A stretch of 64,000 nt of DNA from Gp6-AA40 sp035711805 (GTDB lineage Bacteria > Acidobacteriota > Vicinamibacteria > Vicinamibacterales > UBA2999). The translations under genes and the position numbers were made by a program. Under the pieces are notes generated by a model. The model was given only the letters and a program-made list of their open reading frames with translations. It had not been told where the DNA came from and did not search any database. The stretch is taken from the NCBI GenBank assembly GCA_035711805.1, contig DASTBV010000010.1, positions 1-64,000 on the forward strand, written 5' to 3'. How positions within the stretch are numbered: the first letter of the stretch is position 1; every line of letters starts with the position of its first letter. Shown piece after piece: positions 23,752 to 32,600 of this stretch.

Positions 23752-24402
23752 ATGCGCACCCGCCCTGTCGCAGCCCTCGTCATCATTGCGTCCACGATCG
23801 TGGCCGGCGGTCAGTCGAAGTACCCCTCGGACATCCACCCGGAGTCGCTGTCCCGCCTTCCACCCGTACAGCGCGCGAACCTCGACGAGGAAGGCAAACG
23901 CATCTGGGATGCGCTGTCCGGCGCGAACAAGGCGATTCCGCTGACCGGCCCGTCGGCCGTCACGATGCACAGCCCCAGAGCGGCTGAGCCGATTTACGCG
24001 CTCAATCAGTACCTGCGCAAGACGGTGGCGGGCGCTCGCTACTTCGAGCTCGCGGCGCTCGTCGCCGCTCGCGAGTTCGACCAGCAATATGAATGGTCCG
24101 CCCACGAGCCGGCGGCAGTTCGAGCCGGCGTTGAACAGTCCGTCGTCGACGCGATCAAGTTCAACAGGAGCCTGAATGGCGTGCCGGAGAAGGACGCCGC
24201 GCTCATTCGACTCGGACGCGCGATCTTCCGCGATCACCGGGTGAGCTCGGAGGTCTGGGCACAGATGGAGAAACTCTTTGGCCGTCAGGGCGCGGTCGAG
24301 CTGACCATCGTGATGGCCGACTATGCGATGGCCGGTTTCATACTGACCGCTGTCGATCAGCAACTGCCGCCGGATCGCAAACCGCTGCTGCCGGCGCGCT
24401 GA
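23752..24402 (+). CDS. exported carboxymuconolactone decarboxylase-like (AhpD fold) protein
   Basis: 216 residues. A short signal-like N-terminus (RTRPVAALVIIASTIVAG) precedes an all-helical CMD/AhpD-like domain: LRKTVAGARYFELAALVAAR, REFDQQYEWSAHEPAAVRAGV and a C-terminal ELTIVMADYAMAGFILT. The CxxC pair of true AhpD enzymes is absent, so it is closer to the decarboxylase-like or uncharacterised branch. Ribosome site GGAGG lies before the ATG. Stand-alone gene. Confidence 0.85.
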   Translation: MRTRPVAALVIIASTIVAGGQSKYPSDIHPESLSRLPPVQRANLDEEGKRIWDALSGANKAIPLTGPSAVTMHSPRAAEPIYALNQYLRKTVAGARYFELAALVAAREFDQQYEWSAHEPAAVRAGVEQSVVDAIKFNRSLNGVPEKDAALIRLGRAIFRDHRVSSEVWAQMEKLFGRQGAVELTIVMADYAMAGFILTAVDQQLPPDRKPLLPAR

Positions 24403-24525
24403 GCGCCAAAGTCCGCGGAGATTACGGAGAGAACGGATTCACAGCAACGAAGGAACGAAGACCTTTCTCCAATGTCGCGCTTCCGCCGGCCAGCACCGGG
24501 TATATAGTGTCCGCACGGTGAACTT

Positions 24526-25416
24526 ATGAGACGAACTGCTTCGCTCGCGTTTGCGCTCCTGATCGTTGTGCTCGCCGCGGGCCCGTATGCCCAGTCACCC
24601 GCGCCGGCGGCAACTGCCGCTCCGTACTTCGCGGAGAAGTCGATGAACGTGTTCCGCCGCTTCAACGGCGACGGCGTCAAGACGCTGCAGTTCTATGGGC
24701 AGGTGCTCGGCTTCGGCGACGTCGGCGCGATCGGCGGCGTGTCGCGGTATCAGGTCGGCCCCTCACAGCTGAAGTTCACACGCGCGGGCGCGAATGCGAA
24801 ATTCACGCGCGGCGGAATTCATGACGCCGCGGGTGTACGCCTGTGGACGATGTGGTTTGCCGATGAAGCGGTGCTGACGAAGCGTTTCGAAACACACGGG
24901 CTTCCAGCGCCGTCGTTCAAGACGGTCGACGGCATCCGCAGCGCGCTGGTCGCGGATCCGGACGGCGAATGGGTGCAGCTCGTCATCGCGCCGGGCGCCG
25001 CGAAGGAAACCTACGGCCGGCTCGAGATCGGGATCGCCGCGAACGATCTGGAGAAGAGCCGCGCGTTCTATCGCGCGTTCGTCGGTCTCGAAGAGCTGGC
25101 GCCGGTGAAGGATCCGGTCATTGGAGTGACCAAATACCCCTTCCGCAACGGCTCGACCACGATCAGCGTGTGGGCCACGCCCGGACCGAAGCCGACCAAC
25201 CGATCGCTCGCCGGCATCCAGTACGTCGTCAAGCCCGTCGATCCGATCTGGGCCCTGGCGCAGGAGCGCGGGATTCAGGTGGAAACGCCGCTCGGCGAAA
25301 CGATGCCGGGACTGGTGACGACGTGGCTGCTGGATCCCGATCAGGTCACCAACTACTTCGCGGAGATTCGTCCGCGTCAGCGCCCCGCGCAGACGGCGGC
25401 AGCGCCAACACAGTAA
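24526..25416 (+). CDS. exported VOC-superfamily protein with two domains
   Basis: 296 residues. Signal peptide RRTASLAFALLIVVLAAGPY, then two vicinal-oxygen-chelate (glyoxalase/bleomycin-resistance) repeats: residues ~45-155 (LQFYGQVLGFGDVG ... DPDGEWVQLVIAP) and ~165-285 (LEKSRAFYRAFVGLEEL ... LDPDQVTNYFAE). An even number of beta-alpha-beta-beta-beta units per chain forms a metal site. A secreted VOC protein is less usual than the cytosolic enzymes; the substrate is unknown. The 24413-24520 region upstream has CGGAGA-rich DNA like that at 21263. Confidence 0.88.
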   Translation: MRRTASLAFALLIVVLAAGPYAQSPAPAATAAPYFAEKSMNVFRRFNGDGVKTLQFYGQVLGFGDVGAIGGVSRYQVGPSQLKFTRAGANAKFTRGGIHDAAGVRLWTMWFADEAVLTKRFETHGLPAPSFKTVDGIRSALVADPDGEWVQLVIAPGAAKETYGRLEIGIAANDLEKSRAFYRAFVGLEELAPVKDPVIGVTKYPFRNGSTTISVWATPGPKPTNRSLAGIQYVVKPVDPIWALAQERGIQVETPLGETMPGLVTTWLLDPDQVTNYFAEIRPRQRPAQTAAAPTQ

Positions 25417-25420
25417 TCAA

Positions 25421-25515
25421 CCGCCGGTCCGCCTGAAGGCGGACACTACGAGTGAAAAGTCCGTTCCGTCTCAACGCGGAAGCGACGAGTCTGAGGCGGA
25501 AGCTACGAGAAGCGC
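25421..25515. repeat. GTCCGCCTGAAGGCGGAC palindrome and GGCGGAAGC repeats
   Basis: Palindrome at 25427-25444 followed by ACTACGAG; about 50 bases on, GAGGCGGAAGCTACGAG repeats the theme. Part of the family of short palindromes found at gene ends in this window. Confidence 0.6.
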
Positions 25516-25609
25516 AGCGACGTCCACTGTTTTCGTAATCGCCGCTCGAGCATCTGGATGCACCCATCGGCGGATATGTGACGGCACCAAGGTTGCCCTG
25601 TATGTTCCG

Positions 25610-26350
25610 GTGGAACCATTCAAACCGAACGACGCCAAACCGGCGGACGTTAATATCGACCTCGAGCTCGACGACGTCAAGCTGGACGCCACGGCAAACG
25701 TCGAGCCGACTGATCCCAAACGACCCGGTTCCGGAATGCCTGTGATTGTGGTCGCCATCGTCGGAGTCGTCGCAGGAATGGTGACGATGCTCGCGGTTGT
25801 CAGCACTCGCACCCAGGCAGTCAGCAAGCCGGCGCCGCTGGCTGCGGCAGCTCCGGCAACGCCGGCGCCTCTTGTCGAAGAGGGTCCCACACCGACGTGG
25901 ACCGGATCGCGACGGGCCAGCTGGGCGAATGATGGATCGAAGACGATCGCCTTCACGCTGGCGTCCACTCGCGACCTGCCTGTGTGGATGAACCGGGCGA
26001 GGCCGGCGCTGATCGTGCGTTGCCTGTATCGGACGACCGAGGCGTTCGTGATGCTCGAGACGTCAACCAGCTTCGAGCAGGATGCCAACCGCCGCACGGT
26101 CCGCGTCCAGTGGGATGACGACGCGACGGCCGTTCAGCAATGGACGGTCTCCGAGACGGCGCGGGAGCTCTTCGCCCCGGATGGCGTCGCGTTCGTACGG
26201 CGCATGGCGAGCGCAAAACGCCTGCGGTTCGGATTCGCGCCGTTCAACGCGGAGCCGGTTACGGCGGAGTTTGCCGTCGAAGGTTTCGACAAACTGGCCG
26301 GCCTGGTTGCCAGCACCTGTGGATGGCGTTTCGACGAACCCTTGAGCTGA
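25610..26350 (+). CDS. membrane-anchored TagO/VasI-like protein
   Basis: 246 residues, GTG start with no strong ribosome site, so the start is uncertain. N-terminal ~45 acidic residues are followed by one transmembrane helix (GMPVIVVAIVGVVAGMVTML) and an Ala/Pro linker. The C-terminal ~150 residues resemble the type VI-associated TagO/VasI domain: RPALIVRCLYRTTEAFVML, TVRVQWDDDATAVQQWT, FVRRMASAKRLRFGFAPF and a final CGW. TagO links T6SS to peptidoglycan amidases in some bacteria, but no other T6SS gene is here and the domain also occurs alone, so a T6SS role is not implied. The convergent neighbour ends one base away. Confidence 0.7.
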   Translation: MEPFKPNDAKPADVNIDLELDDVKLDATANVEPTDPKRPGSGMPVIVVAIVGVVAGMVTMLAVVSTRTQAVSKPAPLAAAAPATPAPLVEEGPTPTWTGSRRASWANDGSKTIAFTLASTRDLPVWMNRARPALIVRCLYRTTEAFVMLETSTSFEQDANRRTVRVQWDDDATAVQQWTVSETARELFAPDGVAFVRRMASAKRLRFGFAPFNAEPVTAEFAVEGFDKLAGLVASTCGWRFDEPLS

Positions 26351-27199
26351 TTACCGCGCCACCGCTCGCCCGTACACCTCGATCCGGCCGACGTTGACGA
26401 AGCCTCCCCAGCCGTGACCGCTTCCCGGCAGGAGGTCGGCAAACCCGACTTCGTCCACCCTTGACAAGTCCGGCTTCTCCACCCAGTTCTGACCGCGCGT
26501 CACGACGCGTGCGATGTCGAGCGGCAGCCAGCGTACGTTCGCGATCGCGACCTCGGAATCGAGAAAGAGCGTCGAGTTGGCGGAGTGGGCGCCTTCCCCG
26601 TAGTCGCCAACGAGCCACGTGCCGTCGGCCAGCTTGACCAGCGGACGCACGACGTGGAATCCGGATGTGCGCGTGACCCATCGGATCCGCGCCAGGCCGC
26701 GCAGGTCCACGTAGCTCTTTCTGTGACGCAGCGTGACCGCAACGGGTGTCTGACAGACGCCCGTCCAGAGGTTCGGCGGATCCGTCGGCGAGCCCGCGGC
26801 GACCTTCTGCGGCGGCGGGTTCTGGTTGTAGCCGGCCAGCTGCACGCAGCTGGGGCCGGTCCAGTCGCGTGCGATCGAGCCGGTTGGCGGCTGCTTCAAA
26901 TAGGCCGCAACGTTTTTGGCGTTGGGATCGTAGAGCCGCAGCTCGAGATCAGCGTTGGTCACGGCCGCGGACGTCACGCCGCCCTCGGGCACGAAATCGG
27001 CGGCAGCGTCGGGCGGTCGATCGCGCTGACGCCAGGCCTCCCGCAGAAACAGCGGCGGAAGACCGATCGGCACCGCAGGCGGCTCGACTTTGCCGGTGGC
27101 GGGCTGAGCAGTACCCTGCGCCGCCGGGCGTGACGACGCTGTCAGGATCGAAGCGACGACGAACGATGCCGCAAACAGCCCGAAAAAGAGTGCCCTCAT
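26351..27199 (-). CDS. exported protein of unknown function, possible galactose-binding-like fold
   Basis: 282 residues from ATG 27199 (CAGGAGAACC upstream). Signal peptide RALFFGLFAASFVVASILTA. The mature part is beta-rich (YVDLRGLARIRWVTRTSGFH, LFLDSEVAIANVRWLPLDIA) and ends GWGGFVNVGRIEVYGRAVAR; such architectures resemble carbohydrate-binding or galactose-binding-like domains often attached to glycan hydrolases (inference). No catalytic motif recognised. The stop lies next to the convergent TagO-like gene. Confidence 0.75.
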   Translation of the reverse strand: MRALFFGLFAASFVVASILTASSRPAAQGTAQPATGKVEPPAVPIGLPPLFLREAWRQRDRPPDAAADFVPEGGVTSAAVTNADLELRLYDPNAKNVAAYLKQPPTGSIARDWTGPSCVQLAGYNQNPPPQKVAAGSPTDPPNLWTGVCQTPVAVTLRHRKSYVDLRGLARIRWVTRTSGFHVVRPLVKLADGTWLVGDYGEGAHSANSTLFLDSEVAIANVRWLPLDIARVVTRGQNWVEKPDLSRVDEVGFADLLPGSGHGWGGFVNVGRIEVYGRAVAR

Positions 27200-27263
27200 T
27201 CTGGTTCTCCTGAGCTTAGGAATTGGCAGCGGCCTTGCTGATTCCACGGACGAGGAGACGACA

Positions 27264-27569
27264 ATGGCTGCTCAGTTCCAATACATCGCACCCGCTGACG
27301 TCGTCATCGAAGGTGTTCCCGCAACGGAGATGACCATTTGCGCCGCCACCGGGCGCGCCGTCGGGCGGCTGCGCGGCTTCATCGTCGACGCCACTGAGCG
27401 GCACATTCGATATCTGGTCGTTCGCGGATCGGGCGTGTTCGCCAAGACGACACTCCTGCCGTTCTCGATGCCTCGCGTCGATTTCGATCGCCGCACGATA
27501 CGGGTCGACGTCAGCGATCAGCAGCTGTGGCAGCTTCGCGACTTCACGCCGGACGCCATACTCGCCTGA
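27264..27569 (+). CDS. PRC-barrel domain protein
   Basis: 101 residues. The sequence VGRLRGFIVDATERHIRYLVVR and the following strands match the PRC-barrel fold known from photosynthetic reaction-centre H subunit and RimM. Small PRC-barrel proteins are widespread in soil bacteria, sometimes linked to stress. A GACGAGGAGAC ribosome site precedes the ATG. Cytoplasmic, no partner evident. Confidence 0.88.
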   Translation: MAAQFQYIAPADVVIEGVPATEMTICAATGRAVGRLRGFIVDATERHIRYLVVRGSGVFAKTTLLPFSMPRVDFDRRTIRVDVSDQQLWQLRDFTPDAILA

Positions 27570-27609
27570 ACGCGCGCCCTGCACGTAGGGCGAAGGATAT
27601 ACTCGCGGT

Positions 27610-28719
27610 GTGAACACGGCTACCCACCGCAGCCTTCGGACGGCCGCCACTATTGCGGTGGTGCTTGCCGTCCTGTTTTCCGCGCCAGCCGGTCCGCCAC
27701 GCGCGCAGAGCAACGCCGCGGAACCTCCTTGTGACATCACGACCACCGAGCGGGTCGTTGCCGTCGGCGACGTCCACGGCGCCTACGACCGGTTCGTGGC
27801 CATGTTGCGCGGCGCCGGGCTGATCGACGGACGGCAGCGATGGACGGGCGGCCGGGCGCGGCTGGTGCAGACAGGCGACGTCCTCGATCGCGGCCCCGAT
27901 TCGCGGAAGGTCATCGATCTCCTGCGCAAGCTGGAAAATGAGGCATCACGCGCCGGCGGACGCGTGCACGCGCTCCTTGGCAACCATGAATTCATGCGCA
28001 TTGTCGGCGACTGGCGCTACGTGAGCGCCGGCGAATTCAAGGCATTCCAGACCGGCGAGTCGGCCGCGTTGCGGGATCGGGTGCACGAGCTGAACGCCGG
28101 GCTGGCGGACAAGCGCGCGCGCGCCGAGAAACGCGACTTCAACGAGCGCGAATACCGGGCGCAGTTCATGAAGGACTTCCCGCTTGGCTATTTCGACATG
28201 CAGCTCGCGTTCGGCAAGGACGGCGACTACGGGAAGTGGGTGCGGAGCCGCATCGCGGCAGTCAGGATCAACGGCGTGCTGTTCATGCACGGCGGCGTGA
28301 GCGACATGGTGGCGAATCTCGGCTGCGAAGGGCTCAACGCGGAAGTGCAGCGCAACCTCGCGGCCATACCGGTTCCGCCCGAGCAGTTGACGTCGCTGCT
28401 GTCGTCACGAGAGGACGGCCCGCTGTGGTACCGCGGAATGGCGTCCGAACCGGAAGCGTCGTTCGAGCCGATGCTGGACAGCATCCTGAAGCGGTTCAAC
28501 GTCCGTGCGGTCGTGATCGGTCACACGCCGGTGGCCACCGGACAAATCACGGGGCGGTTCAACGGCCGCGTCGTGCTGATCGACACCGGCATGCTGAACG
28601 GAGAATTCTTTCCGAAGGGCGTGGCGTCAGCGCTCGAGATGCAGGGAAACACGCTGGCAGCCGTTTACGAGGACGGCCGCCGCGTGCCGCTTACTGCCCC
28701 GTCGCCGGCGACAAAGTAA
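27610..28719 (+). CDS. Shewanella-like calcineurin-type phosphatase, exported
   Basis: 369 residues, GTG start. Signal peptide (RSLRTAATIAVVLAVLFSAP) precedes the metallophosphoesterase motifs: VAVGDVHGAYDRF (GDxHG), LVQTGDVLDRGPDS (GDxxDRG), ALLGNHEFM (GNHE), LFMHGGVSD and VIGHTPVATG. This set is that of the Shewanella-like protein phosphatases, related to PPP Ser/Thr/Tyr phosphatases, with two metal ions. The exported location implies periplasmic phosphoprotein or phosphoester substrates. Intriguingly, the convergent neighbour, which overlaps its 3' end by 29 bases, is an exported kinase-fold protein, so the two could act on the same target (inference). Confidence 0.92.
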   Translation: MNTATHRSLRTAATIAVVLAVLFSAPAGPPRAQSNAAEPPCDITTTERVVAVGDVHGAYDRFVAMLRGAGLIDGRQRWTGGRARLVQTGDVLDRGPDSRKVIDLLRKLENEASRAGGRVHALLGNHEFMRIVGDWRYVSAGEFKAFQTGESAALRDRVHELNAGLADKRARAEKRDFNEREYRAQFMKDFPLGYFDMQLAFGKDGDYGKWVRSRIAAVRINGVLFMHGGVSDMVANLGCEGLNAEVQRNLAAIPVPPEQLTSLLSSREDGPLWYRGMASEPEASFEPMLDSILKRFNVRAVVIGHTPVATGQITGRFNGRVVLIDTGMLNGEFFPKGVASALEMQGNTLAAVYEDGRRVPLTAPSPATK

Positions 28720-29533
28720 AGAACACCGCGCCCTCGCCACGGCCGGCGATCAGCTTTTCAAAGTGCTGCACGAGCGCATCGCGACGCCGGAGCAGCGACC
28801 TGATCTCGGGCCGCGTCAGCGCACCCTTCATCGCCTGCGAGATCGACTGCTCCGTGAGCTGCTTCATCTTGTCGAAGAGGGTGCGCTCGATCCTGATCAG
28901 CTCGTCGGGCTTCAAGAGCGACGTATTCGTCCGGAACGCGCGCGTGTGATCGATGAGCCACAAGGTCCAGTCCTTCGTCCACAGGACGTTGCCGCGGTTG
29001 CGGTCGCGGTTCTGAATCAGCTCGTCCCAGACGCGCATGACGTGAATCTGTCTCTGTGTCCGCTGCGGATCGGGCCCCATCATCGCGGTGTCGCCCAGCT
29101 TCATGCGCCCGCTCTCGTCGAACATCACGTCGTCGATCCACCACGTGACCGCAGCATTCTTGCCTTTGTAGCGGCGTTCCACCGACATGGGCACCGTGTC
29201 GAGGCCGACCAGCTGGGCCAGGCGGTAGCCGGCGATGTTGTAGCGGTATGTGTCCGTGAAACCGATCTCCGAGGCCTTCCCCGCATCGAACAGCGCCTTG
29301 GCCTGATCGACCGTCTGGAACTGCGCGTCGTGCGTCAGCACGCCGTTGGACAGCGTTGCCCGAACGGGCCTCGTCACCCCGTCGCTGGTCGTTCTCTCCC
29401 TGACGATTTCAGCGGTGGCGAGAAAACGTTCCATCTGCTCGCGCGTCAACGGGACGGGCGACTGCGGCGCCGCGGCGCGCGGCGCGAGCACGACGATCAA
29501 AGCGACCACCAGGACCCGAGTGATGAGAGCCAT
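28691..29533 (-). CDS. exported kinase-fold protein
   Basis: 280 residues from ATG 29533. Signal peptide ALITRVLVVALIVVLAPRAAA. The C-terminal half shows an atypical-kinase catalytic pattern: IQNRDRNRGNVLW (DRNxGN, catalytic Asp and Asn) and 10 residues on LIDHTRAF (metal-binding Asp), as in PI3/4-kinase-like, HipA and FAM20-type folds. An N-terminal lysine for ATP would be in VERRYKGKNAAVTWW. No known family exactly matches, and activity is unproven. Overlaps the 3' end of the phosphatase gene on the other strand. Confidence 0.65.
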   Translation of the reverse strand: MALITRVLVVALIVVLAPRAAAPQSPVPLTREQMERFLATAEIVRERTTSDGVTRPVRATLSNGVLTHDAQFQTVDQAKALFDAGKASEIGFTDTYRYNIAGYRLAQLVGLDTVPMSVERRYKGKNAAVTWWIDDVMFDESGRMKLGDTAMMGPDPQRTQRQIHVMRVWDELIQNRDRNRGNVLWTKDWTLWLIDHTRAFRTNTSLLKPDELIRIERTLFDKMKQLTEQSISQAMKGALTRPEIRSLLRRRDALVQHFEKLIAGRGEGAVFFTLSPATGQ

Positions 29534-29553
29534 TCGGTGCCCCCTTCTCAGCA

Positions 29554-29605
29554 CAGTTGTCAGTTGTCAGTTATCAGATGCCAGTTTGTCAGTCGTCAGA
29601 CGACA
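29554..29605. repeat. short direct repeats (CAGTTGT type)
   Basis: CAGTTGTCAGTTGTCAG followed by TTATCAGATGCCAG and TTTGTCAGTCGTCAG: seven-base degenerate tandem repeats in the gap upstream of the kinase-fold gene. Comparable to 23702-23732. Confidence 0.5.
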
Positions 29606-29614
29606 GCGCGGATT

Positions 29615-32600
29615 CTACGCCTGAGCTGCGACTCCCGGTAGGGTTTTTCGCGGCAGGGCGATGATCTCGCTGAAGACCCCCTGCATCAGATCAACGTTGT
29701 CGGTCAGCACAGCGAACAGGTCGTCGTGCTCGATACGGAGCGCACGCCCGGGCTTCGTGACGACGGCCCGTGCGCCGGCCGCGCCGCCCGACAGGGTTTC
29801 GACGAGACCGAAAGTCATCCCAGGTGCCGCCACAGCGACGCCGCGGTGCGTTTCGAGCTGCAGCTCGCCCTCGAGCACCTGGAACACCGCCGGCGGCGGG
29901 TCATCGGGCTCCACCAGCACGGTGCCCTCGGTCATCGGGATTTCCGCCGCCCCTTCGATCAAAGCCAGCAGCTGCGCGGGTGTGGCACGGGCCAGCAGCG
30001 GATGGTCGCGAAGCATGAGGGCCCGGTCGACTGGCCGCAGGAGCGAGACCGCCGGGTCGGATTGCATGGGATGTCTGACGTCCTGCCAGGAGGCGCGCGC
30101 GAGAAGCATGTGAAAGAGGCGCTCGGCGAGCAGTACGTTGCCCGACACCATGGTCAGCAGCTCTCCAGCGCCGATCCGCAGGCAGACGAGCGATTCGGCG
30201 GCTCGAATCGTGACGGCCGGCGGTGCGCCCTGCAGGACGTCCTCGAGGCCGAGGACCGCGGGCGCGCCGATCTCGCCCGCCGCGCCGGAGGGGTGGACGA
30301 TCTGCACCGCGCCTTCGATCAGAAACTCGACGTGCTCCGGCACGGCGCCGGGGTGAAACAACTCGCGGCCGGCGGGGTGACGCGCTTCCTCGCCCGCGGC
30401 GGCGATGCGGAAGAGCTCCTCGACGGACACGAACTCGAACAGCGGGATGGTGCGCACGCGGTGCGCCAGCTCGACGATCGGCAGCGACTCGCTCGCCGCA
30501 ACTCGCCCGGCGCGACGGAGTTGAAGCGCCCAGCTGGCCGCGGCGACCGCCGGCCGGCTGTCCGCGGCGCCATGGGTCAGCACGTACTCGACATCACCGG
30601 CCAGCGCCCACAGGTGGTTGTGAGCCACGAAGTGGACCGCCGCGGCACAGAGCACCGGGTCGTCGTCGTGCAGCACACGCGCCAGCGCGTCCTCGAGATC
30701 GCGCGGCCGCGTCTTGAGGGTGAGGTACGCGTGCCGAAGCCGTCCGGTGTCCGAGACTTCCTCGAGGATCGGCAGGACGCGCTTCCGGACCGCACCGGTC
30801 AGCAGGTTGTCCAGGTACTCCACAGCGGCGGCACGGCGCCGTCCGTCACCGTGCTCGATGGTGTAGCGCGCGGCGGCGACGTGATCGGTGTGGTAGAGCA
30901 AACCGAGGAGCCGGTAGATGCAATCGATCGCGTGGTCGAGGTGTTCGTCGAGCGCGCGGACCAGCAGCGTTCCGTGCGTGCGCGCGTCGCGCCGGAGATC
31001 GTGCGCTACGCACAGATAATTGCAATGGCGGGATGCCTCCCGCAGGACCGATCGTTCGATCACGTCAGCCGGAAAGGCCAGCGAGCGGTGCTGCCGATGC
31101 AGCTTCTCGATGGCGGCGATCGCCTTGAAGCGCAGAAAGCGATCCGGATCCGCCAGCGCGCGGATCAGCGCGTCCATCGCCGCCTGACTCGGGATCAGCG
31201 CCAGTGTGGCGGGGATGTGCCGCCGTACCCACAGGTCTTCGCGTGGATCGGCGAGCGCGTGCGCCAGCGCGTCGACAGCCGCGGCGCCGTATCCGACCAG
31301 CGCGTCACGCGCGGCCTTCTTCAGAACGCGATGTCCAAGCAGCGAAATCAGCGCCGGCAGGAACAGCCCGTCCGCCGCGCCCAGCGTGCGGGCGCTGCCG
31401 ATGGCGGCCTCGACGACGCGCGTGTCGTGGTCGTAGATGAGCGGAACCAGCAGCGGCCTGAATCGCGGCGCGCTGACGTACGCCAGCGCCACGGCCACCT
31501 CACGGCGGCCCACGGCGCCGGCATCGCGCGCATCGGCGATCAAGCGCTTGAACGTCCGCTCCGCCGCCTCGACATCGCTGCCGACGCCCGACTGGGCAAG
31601 CCCCATCGCGGCGCTGACGACGACCTCGGGCTCCGGGTCACTGAGATGACGCCGCAGCACGACGGCGGCATCCACGTGCGAGAACTCCGCGAGCGCGCGG
31701 AGCGCCGCCGCGCGCACGCCAACGTCGGGATCGTGCGTGAGCCGCTCGACCGCGGGCCGCCAGCGCCGCGCGATCTGCGAACGCACCGAACCAAGCGCGC
31801 GCAGCACGCGCGCGCGCACCTGCGGTGACTCGTGATGCAGCAGCAGAGGCGAAATGAGGTGCCGCTTGTCCAGGGTCTCCAGCATGCCGATCGCATAGAG
31901 CACTGCGGTCGGATCGGGATCCGAGAGCTCCTCGACCAGCGCTTCGACCGTCGCGGGGTCGCCGACGTCGACCGGGACCGACTCGACCTCGAGCGTGCGG
32001 GTGTCGAGACTCTGACGAAACATGTTCAGGTACTGCCGCCGGGCGGCAAGCGCGGTGGCGATCCACAACACCATGACGCCCACACTGGCGTAACTCAGCC
32101 GGCGCCAGTCGAAACCGAATCCCCACGGCTGGATCAGCACCAGGATGATCGCCGCCGTCACGCCCTTGGCAAACCGATCCATCGTGACATCGACAAACGG
32201 CTTGACCCGGTACTTCAGCTCGGAAGCCATCGGCAGGAACAACACTTCACGCGACGTCTTGTCCACCGTGTAGCGGAGGGTCGAATCGAAAACCCGCGCG
32301 GCTTGCGGCGCCCAGAACGCGCCGGTCAGCAGGATGATGATCGCCGCTGACCCGAGTGCAATCGGCAGCAGGACAAGGGCGAAGGCAAGACCGAACGATC
32401 GGTGAATGCGGCTCGTCACCGCGACCTGCAGCACGAAGCCGACGACCGAGGTGTAGACAATGACCCGCGCGAGGAATGCCGCAATGCCGGCATCCCCTTC
32501 GAGGCCCTTGAACGCTTCGGCCGCCATGTTCAGCTGCTGTTCCACGATCGTCGCGGCGCCGGCCGCACAGGCCACGACGAGCGCGACGATCCGCAGGTGC

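Noticed and set aside
25610..26350. Type VI secretion locus
   Set aside because: Only a TagO-like domain is present; no Tss genes on either side.
29726..31828. 700-codon open frame on the plus strand
   Set aside because: Antisense to the NTT-HEAT-CNB gene; composition is Arg/Gln/His-rich without domain signatures, the usual mirror of GC-rich coding DNA.
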